From Sedimentisphaerales bacterium (GTDB lineage Bacteria > Planctomycetota > Phycisphaerae > Sedimentisphaerales > Anaerobacaceae), in the NCBI GenBank assembly GCA_016932835.1, contig JAFGCD010000088.1, forward strand, positions 1 to 64,000: DNA of 64,000 nt, given 5' to 3'. Within the stretch, counting starts at the first letter, position 1. Each line of letters starts with the position of its first letter. Positions 34,856 to 43,511 of the stretch are shown one piece after another. Below the pieces are notes generated by a model. That model made no database searches, was not told the origin of the DNA, and saw only the letters and a list, made by a program, of their open reading frames with translations. Position numbers and translations under genes: made by a program.

Positions 34856-35835
34856 TGACGGACCACAGCGGAATTCCCACGGAAATCCTCTTAAAACTCT
34901 ACGTTATCATCTCTAAAATCCGACGGGTCGAACTCAGAATTGAGAGCCTCTACCACGAGGACGAGATGAAGACTCCTGTTCATTTGTGTCTGGGGCAGGA
35001 AGCCATCTCTGCAGGTGTGTGTGCCACTCTGCAAACCGACGACTACGTTTTCAGCAACCATCGCAGTCACGGTCATTATATCGCCAAGGGCGGTGACCTG
35101 CCGGCTATGATTGCCGAGTTATACTGCAAGGAAACAGGCTGCTCCCGGGGTAGAGGCGGCTCGATGCACCTGGTCGATACGTCGGTGGGGCTGTTGGGTT
35201 CGTCCTCCATTGTAGGCGGCGGCATACCGCTTGCCGTCGGGGCCGCGCTGGCGTCTGTTTTACGGGGAGACGGACGCGTAACAGTTGTGTTCTTCGGGGA
35301 CGGGGCTTCTGAAGAAGGGGTCCTGTACGAGAGCATGAATTTTGCAGCGTTGAAGAAGCTGCCCGTGGTGTTTGTCTGCGAGAACAACTTCTATTCCGTC
35401 TGCTCGCATCAGACTGCAAGACAGGCCAACAATGATATCTCGATGCGACCGAGGGCATTCGAGATGCCTTCCAGCAGGGTCGACGGCGTCGATGTCATTG
35501 ACGTCTTTAGAAAAACAATGGATGCCGTCAATAGGACCCGATCAGGGAAGGGACCTTCTTTTCTGGAGTGTCGGGCTTACCGCTGGCGGGGCCATGCCGG
35601 CGCCGGAGACAACCTGAAATCTCAATACAGAAAACTCGATGAATGGGACCAGTGGATGACAAGAGACCCGCTACAAGAGTATGAAAAAGCCCTCGTCGCC
35701 GGAAACATTCTAACGGAAAAGAAAAAGAAACAGATCACCGAAACAATCGACAAAGAGATAGACGAGGCCTTCAGTTTCGCCCAGGCAAGTCCCCTGCCTA
35801 ACGAGAAGGAAGTGACCAAGTATCTCTATTCATAA
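34855..35835 (+). CDS. Thiamine-diphosphate dehydrogenase E1 component, alpha subunit
   Basis: 326 residues resembling the alpha subunit of pyruvate/acetoin dehydrogenase E1. HGHYIAKGGDL, SRGRGGSMH and the thiamine-diphosphate motif FFGDGASEEG through CENN are present, and YRWRGHAG is the usual phosphorylation-loop region. Begins with GTG overlapping the previous stop. The beta subunit follows after six bases. No lipoyl E2 or E3 gene is near, so the pair probably does not form a complete oxidative complex. In glycan loci E1-like pairs may decarboxylate a 2-oxo acid and pass the carbanion to a keto sugar, or handle a keto sugar directly; this is inference. Confidence 0.9.
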   Translation: MTDHSGIPTEILLKLYVIISKIRRVELRIESLYHEDEMKTPVHLCLGQEAISAGVCATLQTDDYVFSNHRSHGHYIAKGGDLPAMIAELYCKETGCSRGRGGSMHLVDTSVGLLGSSSIVGGGIPLAVGAALASVLRGDGRVTVVFFGDGASEEGVLYESMNFAALKKLPVVFVCENNFYSVCSHQTARQANNDISMRPRAFEMPSSRVDGVDVIDVFRKTMDAVNRTRSGKGPSFLECRAYRWRGHAGAGDNLKSQYRKLDEWDQWMTRDPLQEYEKALVAGNILTEKKKKQITETIDKEIDEAFSFAQASPLPNEKEVTKYLYS

Positions 35836-35841
35836 ACTCAG

Positions 35842-36882
35842 ATGCCCTGGACCAAGATACTAATTGAACAGCAAGAGCCCGGCTTTGACGAACACGCCGG
35901 GCAGGATGTCCGAAAGCTTACATTCCCTCAGGCCTTGAGGGAGGCGATGGACCAGGCGCTCGATCGAGATGAGCGCGTATTCGTCATGGGGCAGGGAGTG
36001 GACGATCCCATGGGCATGTTTGGCACAACGCTGGACCTGCACAAAAAATACGGCGGCCAGCGAGTCTTCGATACCCCCCTGTCCGAAAACGGGCTTACCG
36101 GAGTTGCCGTCGGCGCTGCCATAGCGGGAGCCAGACCCGTTTATGTTCACAACAGGCCTGACTTTTTGCTGCTGGCGATGGACCAGATCGTAAATCACGC
36201 CTCCAAATGGAGCTTTATGTTCGGAGGACATGTGAATTGCCCGCTCGTTATCAGGGCCGTTATTGGCAGAGGTTGGGGCTCGGCCGCTCAACATTCACAA
36301 TCGCTGCACGGGCTGTTCATGCATATACCCGGGCTCAAGCTGGTAATGCCGAGCACCGCATATGACGCCAAGGGCCTGCTGATCACGAGTATTGCCGACG
36401 ACAATCCCGTGATATTCATCGAGCATCGATGGCTCTACAAGCATGAGAGCCACGTGCCCGAGGAGCTTTATTCGATTCCGTTCGGCAAAGGAATCGTCCG
36501 CAGGCAAGGCAAAGATGCCACCGTTGTGGGAATATCATATATGGTTATCGAAGCTCTGCGGGCTGCAGAGAAGCTGGCGGAAGACGGATATGAGATCGAG
36601 GTTATCGATTTGAGGACTCTCAAGCCGCTTGACGAGGAAATAGTCCTCCAGTCGGTCGAAAAAACCGGTCGGCTCGTTATTGCCGATACCGACTGGGTCA
36701 CAGGCGGAGCCGGGGCCGAAATTGCAGCAATGGTGGCTCAGAAAGGCTTTAACCACATCAAGGCCCCTATTAAGCGGGTAGGTTGGCCCGACGTTCCAAT
36801 ACCGGCGAGCTATGTTTTGGAAAACGCGTTCTATCCGGGAGCAGAAGATATCATCAATGCCGTAAGGAGAATTGCCAAATGA
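35842..36882 (+). CDS. Thiamine-diphosphate dehydrogenase E1 component, beta subunit
   Basis: 346 residues with the E1-beta layout. TFPQALREAM starts the domain, FVMGQGVDDP replaces the usual GEDVG, FDTPLSENG holds the catalytic Glu (ISE in typical enzymes), and GARPVYVHNRPDFLLLAMDQI, VIEHRWLY-type and IDLRTLKPLD follow; the C-terminal transketolase domain ends normally. An extra 25 residues precede the domain. Together with the preceding subunit it should form an alpha2beta2 thiamine-diphosphate enzyme. Its stop overlaps the next epimerase start by ATGA, tying it to sugar-nucleotide chemistry. Confidence 0.9.
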   Translation: MPWTKILIEQQEPGFDEHAGQDVRKLTFPQALREAMDQALDRDERVFVMGQGVDDPMGMFGTTLDLHKKYGGQRVFDTPLSENGLTGVAVGAAIAGARPVYVHNRPDFLLLAMDQIVNHASKWSFMFGGHVNCPLVIRAVIGRGWGSAAQHSQSLHGLFMHIPGLKLVMPSTAYDAKGLLITSIADDNPVIFIEHRWLYKHESHVPEELYSIPFGKGIVRRQGKDATVVGISYMVIEALRAAEKLAEDGYEIEVIDLRTLKPLDEEIVLQSVEKTGRLVIADTDWVTGGAGAEIAAMVAQKGFNHIKAPIKRVGWPDVPIPASYVLENAFYPGAEDIINAVRRIAK

Positions 36883-37811
36883 ACATTCTTGTGACAGGCG
36901 CCGCCGGCTATATCGGCTCGGTTCTCGTGCCTGAACTGCTGAAAAAAGGCAACGAAGTCACCGCCGTCGATAGTTTTATGTACGGCCAAACGTCTCTTCT
37001 CGATTGCTGCTACAACGAAAAGCTGAAGGTCATTCGTGGAGACGCCCGCGACAGGGAATTGATTTCAGAACTGCTCGAAGATGTTGAGGCTATCATTCCG
37101 TTGGCATGTCTGACCGGAGCACCACTCTGCGACAAAGACCCGGTAAGCGCCAGAACAACAAACCTGGATGCTATCAAGATGTTGATGGAACTGCGCAGTA
37201 AAGAACAAAGGGTCATCTTCCCTACGACGAACAGCGGCTACGGCATAGGCCAGAAGGGCAAATTCTGCGACGAGAACACACCATTGAACCCGATTTCCCT
37301 ATACGGCCGGCTGAAATCGGATGCTGAGAAAGCTATCCTTGATGCAGGCAACAGCATTACATTAAGACTGGCTACCGTTTTCGGCGCCAGCCCTCGGATG
37401 CGTCTCGACTTGCTGGTAAATGACTTCACGTACAGAGCGGTTTACGACCGTTTCATAGTCCTGTTCGAAGCCCACTTCAAAAGGAATTACATTCATATCC
37501 GGGATATTGCCAGGGCCTTTATTCATTGCATGGACAACTTCGAAGACATGCAGGGAGAGCCTTACAACGTCGGCCTGAGTGACTGCAATATCAGCAAACG
37601 CCGGTTGTGCGAGGAGATCAAGAAACAAGTGCCGGAATTTCACATCGTGGAATCGGAAATCGGCAAAGACCCGGACAAGAGAGATTATATCGTCAGTAAT
37701 GAAAAAATCGAAGCCACAGGATTCAAGCCTGAATTCAACCTTCAATTCGGCATAAGCGAACTGATAAAGGCGTATCGGATCGTCAAAGTAAATCAATATG
37801 CAAATATCTGA
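36879..37811 (+). CDS. NAD-dependent sugar-nucleotide epimerase/dehydratase
   Basis: 310-residue extended SDR. TGAAGYIGSVL is the NAD loop, VDSFMYGQ follows strand 2, GDARD is the adenine contact, and YGRLKSDAEK supplies YxxxK near 150. LRLATVFGASPRMR and NYIHIRDIARAF are family markers. I chose ATG 36879; the frame is open from 36783 but that part lies in the E1-beta gene and is unlike the family. The ATGA overlap with E1-beta suggests that the epimerase or dehydratase product and the thiamine enzyme act in one branch of the pathway. Reaction not determined. Confidence 0.88.
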   Translation: MNILVTGAAGYIGSVLVPELLKKGNEVTAVDSFMYGQTSLLDCCYNEKLKVIRGDARDRELISELLEDVEAIIPLACLTGAPLCDKDPVSARTTNLDAIKMLMELRSKEQRVIFPTTNSGYGIGQKGKFCDENTPLNPISLYGRLKSDAEKAILDAGNSITLRLATVFGASPRMRLDLLVNDFTYRAVYDRFIVLFEAHFKRNYIHIRDIARAFIHCMDNFEDMQGEPYNVGLSDCNISKRRLCEEIKKQVPEFHIVESEIGKDPDKRDYIVSNEKIEATGFKPEFNLQFGISELIKAYRIVKVNQYANI

Positions 37812-37838
37812 AGTACGGCAGCAGGAGAGCCAATAACA

Positions 37839-38975
37839 ATGATTATCAGCAAGACTCCTTACCGAATCTCTTTCTTCGGAGGCGGCACCGATTATCCCGT
37901 TTGGTACAGGGAAAACGGCGGCCAGGTATTAGCCACGACCATAGACAAGTACTGCTATATTTCGTGCAGGTATCTGCCCCCCTTCTTTGATCACAAGTAC
38001 CGGATTGTGTATTCGAAGGTGGAGAATGTAAAAAAGGTCTCCAGAATCAAGCATTCGGCTGTCAGGGCGGCGCTCGAGTATATGGGAGTCGATGAAGGAG
38101 TGGAGATTCACCATGACGGGGATTTGCCGGCAAGAACGGGCCTGGGATCCAGCTCGTCTTTCACAGTAGGTTTGCTATACAGTCTTTATGCCTTGAAGGG
38201 CCTGATGCCGACAAGCATGCGCCTGGCAAGAGAGGCAATTCATATCGAACGCGACGTTCTGAAAGAGCATGTCGGCTCGCAGGACCAGATACTGGCGGCC
38301 TGCGGCGGCTTCAAAAAGGTAAGTTTTCGCGCCGATGATGATTTCAGGCTTACGCCGGTCATACTGGATCGCGCCAGGCTCGAAAATCTGCAAAACCACA
38401 TAATGTTAATCTTCACCGGCTTCACAAGAATTGCCTCCAAGATTGCAAAGGCTCAGATTCAAAACACGCCAAAAAGAAAATCCGAATTGACAACTATGGG
38501 CAAGATGGTGGATGACGCTTTAAGGATTCTTACCGAAGGCCGGGACATCAAAGATTTCGGGCGATTGCTGCACGAATCCTGGCGTCTTAAGCGAAGTCTA
38601 ACGGACAGAATATCCAATTCGGAAATTGATGATATTTATAACAGGGCCTGCGACGCCGGCGCCATGGGCGGCAAACTATTAGGCGCTGGCGGCGGCGGTT
38701 TTATGATATTCTTCGTTGAGCCGGATAAACAAACCCGTGTCATGGATGCGATGGACGGTTTTCTGCACGTTCCCTTCAGATTTGACAGTACCGGCAGCGA
38801 AATCATCTTCCACCACACTTCTTACGATACCGCCGGTTCTATCGCCCCGGCCAAAATCGATATCCCCAGTCATGTCCGAACATTGACTGCCCCGGCAGCA
38901 TCGATAATCGAGACCATTGGAGCAAACAGGCAGCGCAACACCGAAAGAGAATTGACTTATGGCAAAAAAGATTGA
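37839..38975 (+). CDS. Second HddA-like GHMP sugar kinase
   Basis: 378 residues with TPYRISFFGGGTDYP at the start, TGLGSSSSF as the ATP loop and GGKLLGAGGGGFMIF as motif 3. It is clearly related to the HddA at 23604 but diverged, and has about 50 extra C-terminal residues. It may phosphorylate a second heptose or another sugar at C1 (fucose- or heptose-kinase-like). A nucleotidyltransferase partner is not adjacent. AGGAG lies 11 bases upstream of the ATG. Its end overlaps the next gene by 17 bases. Confidence 0.85.
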   Translation: MIISKTPYRISFFGGGTDYPVWYRENGGQVLATTIDKYCYISCRYLPPFFDHKYRIVYSKVENVKKVSRIKHSAVRAALEYMGVDEGVEIHHDGDLPARTGLGSSSSFTVGLLYSLYALKGLMPTSMRLAREAIHIERDVLKEHVGSQDQILAACGGFKKVSFRADDDFRLTPVILDRARLENLQNHIMLIFTGFTRIASKIAKAQIQNTPKRKSELTTMGKMVDDALRILTEGRDIKDFGRLLHESWRLKRSLTDRISNSEIDDIYNRACDAGAMGGKLLGAGGGGFMIFFVEPDKQTRVMDAMDGFLHVPFRFDSTGSEIIFHHTSYDTAGSIAPAKIDIPSHVRTLTAPAASIIETIGANRQRNTERELTYGKKD

Positions 38976-40437
38976 CTTGCTACTTATCAACCCCGGAGGA
39001 AAGAAGGAAGCATACGGCGACCTCAGATTCAGCCTTGCGGCAATTGAGCCCCCGATCTGGGCGGGATTGATAGCAGCTTTTGTGCGCGAGAGGGGGTTCT
39101 CGGTCGCGATAATCGATACCGAAGCCGAGATGTATTCCGATGAGCGAATAATCGAGGTAATCGCAGAATGTAGGCCCGTCCTGGTGGCAGTAGGCGCCGT
39201 TGGATCAAATCCTTCGGCGTCCTCCACACCGAAGATGGTCGCGAGCGGACGACTCTTGAACCTGATCAAGAGTGAATTTCCGAAACTGATGACGGCACTC
39301 TACGGTATTCATCCGTCTGCTCTGCCGGAGAGAACACTTACTGAAGAACGTGCCGACTTCGTATTCAAGGGAGAGTGCTTCTATACTGTGGTTGAACTGC
39401 TGGAAAGACTGAAGTCGGACGGCCGACAAAGCAACTACAACATTCAGGGGCTGTCCTATAGAAAAAACGGCAGGGTAATCTCGAATGGGTGGGGGCATCT
39501 GGTCGAAAATATCGACGAACTGCCCTTCACCGCATGGGACATGCTGCCCATGAAGGAATACAGGGCACATAACTGGCATTGTTTCGGCCATCTGGATCAG
39601 AGGCAGCCTTATGCCGTTCTATATACAAGTTTCGGATGCCCATTCAGCTGTACGTTCTGCAATATCAACGCCAATTATAACGGGAAGTCGGGAGTGAGAT
39701 TTAGAAACCCGACAAGAATCGTCGACGAAATCGGAATGCTCGTGGCAGAGTATGGGGTGAGAAATATCAAGTTCGCAGATGAGATATTCGGATTGCGAGA
39801 GAGCCATATCGTTCAAACCTGTGATCTGATTACCGAACGCGGATATAACCTCAATATTTGGGCATACACACGGATAGATACGATAAACCAGAGGCTGCTG
39901 GAGAAAATGAAGGCAGCGGGGATCAACTGGCTTGCCTTCGGGATCGAGTCAGGAAGCAAGAAGGTGCGAGACGGCGTTGTAAAAGGCAGGTTCGACAGGA
40001 ACGCCATAACCAAAGCTATCGATATGACTCATGAAGCGGGTATCTATATCGTCGCTAATTTCATCTTCGGTCTTCCCGACGACGATGCCGAGACAATGCA
40101 GGAAACTCTGGACATGGCCAAAGAGTTGAATTGCGAATACACGAATTTCTACACGGCTATGGCGTACCCGGGCTCGCAATTATATGAAGAAATGGTCGCA
40201 CAGCAAGCCGACCTGCCCGATAACTGGCTCGGTTATTCACAATTCAGCCGAGAGGCCCTGCCCCTTTCGAACAAACAATTGTCGAGTTCGGAAATCCTGC
40301 GGTTCCGTGATAAGGCATTTGAGGAATATCATGACAGCCAACCTTATCTTGATATGATCGAGCGGAAATTCGGCATCGCTACTGTAGAGCATATTAAGCA
40401 AATGCTGGAACACAAACTTGTTAGAAACCTCGCCTGA
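38959..40437 (+). CDS. B12-binding radical SAM protein
   Basis: 492 residues. An N-terminal cobalamin-binding-type domain (LLLINPGGKKE, IIDTEAEMYSDE, VAVGAVGSNP) precedes a radical SAM barrel with TSFGCPFSCTFC near 222, FADEIFGL, FGIESGSKKV and FIFGLPDDDAETM. It differs from the protein at 17387 in its binding domain and lacks YGLAQ modules. Overlaps the sugar kinase gene and is followed after two bases by a large glycosyltransferase. Possible roles are methylation or a radical rearrangement of a sugar or lipid carrier; not determined. Confidence 0.88.
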   Translation: MAKKIDLLLINPGGKKEAYGDLRFSLAAIEPPIWAGLIAAFVRERGFSVAIIDTEAEMYSDERIIEVIAECRPVLVAVGAVGSNPSASSTPKMVASGRLLNLIKSEFPKLMTALYGIHPSALPERTLTEERADFVFKGECFYTVVELLERLKSDGRQSNYNIQGLSYRKNGRVISNGWGHLVENIDELPFTAWDMLPMKEYRAHNWHCFGHLDQRQPYAVLYTSFGCPFSCTFCNINANYNGKSGVRFRNPTRIVDEIGMLVAEYGVRNIKFADEIFGLRESHIVQTCDLITERGYNLNIWAYTRIDTINQRLLEKMKAAGINWLAFGIESGSKKVRDGVVKGRFDRNAITKAIDMTHEAGIYIVANFIFGLPDDDAETMQETLDMAKELNCEYTNFYTAMAYPGSQLYEEMVAQQADLPDNWLGYSQFSREALPLSNKQLSSSEILRFRDKAFEEYHDSQPYLDMIERKFGIATVEHIKQMLEHKLVRNLA

Positions 40438-40439
40438 AA

Positions 40440-42836
40440 ATGAAAAACCTATCCCTGATACTACCCACCAGAGAGCACCCTATACTGGTCAAAAGGCTGT
40501 TTGACAGCCTGGTGCAAACCGTCAGTGACCCTGAGCAGATGGAGATCGTGCTGTATGTAGATGACGACGACGTTGAGAATCATCACATCTCTCATCCCTC
40601 ACTAAACATCATCACGAAAATCGGGCCGAGTCCAAGAAAGACTATGGGCAACATAATCAAAGATTGTTATAACGCCAGCAGCGGCCGTTATGTGATGTTG
40701 ATAAATGACGACGTCGTCTTTCGTACAAAGAAATGGGATGCCAAGCTATTGGAAGCCTTCTCTCGCTTCGACGATGAGGTCGCTCTTGTTTACGGCAGGG
40801 ATTGCTACTACGATAAGGAAATGTGCACATTCCCGGCTTTGTCCCGCACCACCTGCGACCTGATGGACGGGATATGCCCGGGCGACTACGACAGTCATTG
40901 TATAGACTCGCACATATTTGATACCTTTAAGCAGTTGGCTGAGATCGGACATGACAGAGCGGTATATCTTCCAGATGTAGTCTTCGAACACATGCACTAT
41001 GAGTCAGGCGCCTCGGCATACGAAAATAAATTCGAGCGCACCAATGACCAGAATGATCAATCCGTATATCTTGCTCTTGCCGCCAAACGACAGAATACGG
41101 CAAAAAAGATGGCTCAGTATATAGCATCCTGTAAGAACCCCGCGGCAAATACGAATACCGGAAAGATCGAGAAAGACAAACCAGCAGTCAATCCTGTTGC
41201 CGGCAATATGACGAAGCCCTCATCACCACCGGTTGTCTCGCTGATAATGCCGGTGAACCAAGACTCTTTGGAATATGCCGTCGCGTGCCTCAAGGCCGCG
41301 CTCGACGATAACAGCGATAATGCTTTGTCACTCGAATTTGTTATCGTCCTCAGTGATGCAGATGAAGACAATCTCCGATTCCCCAAGCGAATAAAGAAGA
41401 AGACGACAGTCGTCTTAAATGAATACACCAGCACCGCCGGTGCGTTGAATTCCGGAGCCTCGGCTGCCAAAGGCGACTATCTCGTTTTTCTCAGCAGTAA
41501 ATCGGTTCCCAAGAAAGGCTGGATTGGCGCTCTCTGGCAGACGGCACAAGATGAAAAAGCAGGTATCGTCGGCTCTAAGTGGCTCAACTCACGCACTGGC
41601 AGAATCGAACACTTCGGTATCGGCTTTCATAAAGACAATGGCGTGCTCAGAAAAAGTTATTTATATCGAGGACTCGCCGCGAATCACCCTGCAGTTAACA
41701 GTATCAAAGAAATCCAGGCTGTAAGAAGTGTCGGGATGTTTGTGAAAAAGGATGTTTTTCTCAATGTCGGTTGTTTTGACGAGACCTATCCGGGAGTGGA
41801 AGACATAGATCTGTGTTTGAAGGTGCGTCAATCGGGCCGCAAGGTCTTGTGCGCACCGAATGCTAATCTCTACTGCGAAGGCCAGAACACAGGGGAAGAC
41901 CACTCCACAATGGATGCTGGTTTAGAGGCCCTCAATTCCAAATGGAACGGACAGATAAAATGCGACTTGGAGGACTTACTCGAAAAAGACGGGTTCATAC
42001 TTCGCTCGCATGTTGAGAAAAGCTATGTTTGCCCAAGCCGGAACCTGATTGATGGGCTGGCTGATACAGGCAACAACTGCACAAAATCCAGAGAATTTCT
42101 CGAAGAGACCCTCGAACTTGTCAAAAACGCCGGAGGCGACAATGAGGACATGTCCGCGATCTGCCGGAAACTTGTCGACGTCTATATCTCATTAGGTCGA
42201 GATGATGATCTTCATAAAATCTATCGGCTGATGCAGGATTACGGATTGTCCGCCCCGGTTACACTGGGAAAATATGAGAATCTAACCAGGGCCGACAAGC
42301 GGAATCTGGGCACGGTTACTTCTGTCGATATGTATGCAGGCACTAGATTCGTGATACCTGTACCGGCTTCTGTCTCAAAAATACAGATGAAGATGTACAA
42401 GCAGGGTTCGCCGGATGATGACATAGCAGCTTTTCTTTACCGTGACCACGAGGGTCCGAGTGACCCGGTAGGCAAAGGAGGTTCCAAAACAGTCCGCGGA
42501 AAGGATATAGCCTCAGACCCGACTGGCCAATGGGTCGATTTCACCTTCTCGAAACCGGTGCCGCTTCGCGCCAACACCTATTATTGGGTCGTCCTGCACC
42601 GAACCGGCCGGGCGGATAATGCAAACTACTATAGAATACTCCTCGATTCCAGTCCTGAGTGCAAATATCCATACGCCTCCGATTATTACGGGGCAATGGC
42701 AATCAACGGCAATATCAGTGCTCGTATCAGCCAGTTGTTCAGGGTCACAGGCAGTGTAGCTCCGCATGCACCCAAGAGCAAAAAACAACGAAACAATAAA
42801 CCACCAACAAAGAAAAGGGCGAGACGGCATGAATAA
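40440..42836 (+). CDS. Fused double family-2 glycosyltransferase with C-terminal beta domain
   Basis: 798 residues. GT2 domain 1 (about 1-225) has LSLILPTREHP and an intact acidic motif LINDDVVF. GT2 domain 2 (about 265-520) has VSLIMPVNQ, GALNSGASAAKGDYLV and GVEDIDLCLKVRQ, but the metal motif reads LSSKS: Lys 354 (codon 41499-41501) stands where Asp is expected, so domain 2 may be inactive or metal-independent. Residues about 530-620 are helical. Residues about 623-778 look like a jelly-roll, choice-of-anchor-R-like domain (KMYKQGSP, FTFSKPVPLRANTYYWVV). The end is very basic (KKQRNNKPPTKKRARR). Overlaps the module-array gene by eight bases. Confidence 0.8.
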   Translation: MKNLSLILPTREHPILVKRLFDSLVQTVSDPEQMEIVLYVDDDDVENHHISHPSLNIITKIGPSPRKTMGNIIKDCYNASSGRYVMLINDDVVFRTKKWDAKLLEAFSRFDDEVALVYGRDCYYDKEMCTFPALSRTTCDLMDGICPGDYDSHCIDSHIFDTFKQLAEIGHDRAVYLPDVVFEHMHYESGASAYENKFERTNDQNDQSVYLALAAKRQNTAKKMAQYIASCKNPAANTNTGKIEKDKPAVNPVAGNMTKPSSPPVVSLIMPVNQDSLEYAVACLKAALDDNSDNALSLEFVIVLSDADEDNLRFPKRIKKKTTVVLNEYTSTAGALNSGASAAKGDYLVFLSSKSVPKKGWIGALWQTAQDEKAGIVGSKWLNSRTGRIEHFGIGFHKDNGVLRKSYLYRGLAANHPAVNSIKEIQAVRSVGMFVKKDVFLNVGCFDETYPGVEDIDLCLKVRQSGRKVLCAPNANLYCEGQNTGEDHSTMDAGLEALNSKWNGQIKCDLEDLLEKDGFILRSHVEKSYVCPSRNLIDGLADTGNNCTKSREFLEETLELVKNAGGDNEDMSAICRKLVDVYISLGRDDDLHKIYRLMQDYGLSAPVTLGKYENLTRADKRNLGTVTSVDMYAGTRFVIPVPASVSKIQMKMYKQGSPDDDIAAFLYRDHEGPSDPVGKGGSKTVRGKDIASDPTGQWVDFTFSKPVPLRANTYYWVVLHRTGRADNANYYRILLDSSPECKYPYASDYYGAMAINGNISARISQLFRVTGSVAPHAPKSKKQRNNKPPTKKRARRHE

Positions 42837-43455
42837 ACACAACAACTATTTGGCAGGCAACACGTTGCTGGAGGTCAAGGACGCGATAAGCTCGGTTATT
42901 GCTGAATCACAACCAACCGACGAACCCGTACTAATCGAAGAAGGGTACGAACGCTTTAATATAATGCAGTATGGTAAGACTTATTATGGTTTATCGCAGA
43001 ATGAAGGTGCGTTCGAGCCGCGAAAGGCGAAAAATCGCGAGTATAAGAAATGCTTTTCCGGCAACTCCATTGCAGTAGTTAAAAACGCAATAAGCGCAGC
43101 TATGCGAACGCAGGCCAACAGCATCGATGCCGCGAGATGGGAACCGCGTCTCGTCCATGACAATTACTATGGGTTCAACATTATTCATTTTGGGGATAAG
43201 TACTTCGGAATTTCTCAAAGCCAGGGAGAGTTTGATATAAACAGGTTCCATAGAAACGAATATGACCACTGCTATCAAACCGCGACCGCAGACGAGATCA
43301 GAAATATCATCGACAAGGTCATTGCACGCTCGAACACGTCACGCGAACCGATTCTGGTAGAGGAAGACTATCGTGGATACAACATTGTGCTCTTTGGCGA
43401 TAAGTACTACGGAGTTTTTCGGAATGGAGAGGCCTTCGACGTATCCAGAATATAG
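42829..43455 (+). CDS. Stand-alone circularly permuted array of YGLAQ modules
   Basis: 208 residues made almost wholly of the module found on other proteins of this locus. Residues 5-24 match the second half of a module (LAGNTLLEVKDAI). Full copies lie at 35-90 (42931-43098) and 108-163 (43150-43317). Residues 176-208 (43354-43452) are the first half of another (DYRGYNIVLFGDKYYG), after which the frame stops at TAG. First and last halves would make one whole unit, as in proteins closed by N- and C-terminal strands. Reading the next 60 bases in other frames gives no continuation, so the end is not a simple frameshift. No signal peptide, membrane helix or catalytic motif is seen. Start ATG 42829 overlaps the upstream gene. 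Function unknown; a hub or adaptor is inferred. Confidence 0.85.
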   Translation: MNKHNNYLAGNTLLEVKDAISSVIAESQPTDEPVLIEEGYERFNIMQYGKTYYGLSQNEGAFEPRKAKNREYKKCFSGNSIAVVKNAISAAMRTQANSIDAARWEPRLVHDNYYGFNIIHFGDKYFGISQSQGEFDINRFHRNEYDHCYQTATADEIRNIIDKVIARSNTSREPILVEEDYRGYNIVLFGDKYYGVFRNGEAFDVSRI

Positions 43456-43511
43456 GATGCTGCCGGCCGCTCGACCACAACAATCCCGACACAACTTCAA
43501 CGGAGTATTAG

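Noticed and set aside
43453-43511. Possible frameshift cutting off the last module of the array protein
   Set aside because: None of the three forward frames after the stop resembles the missing YKRCF ... EV..ID half, so a simple frameshift does not explain the end.
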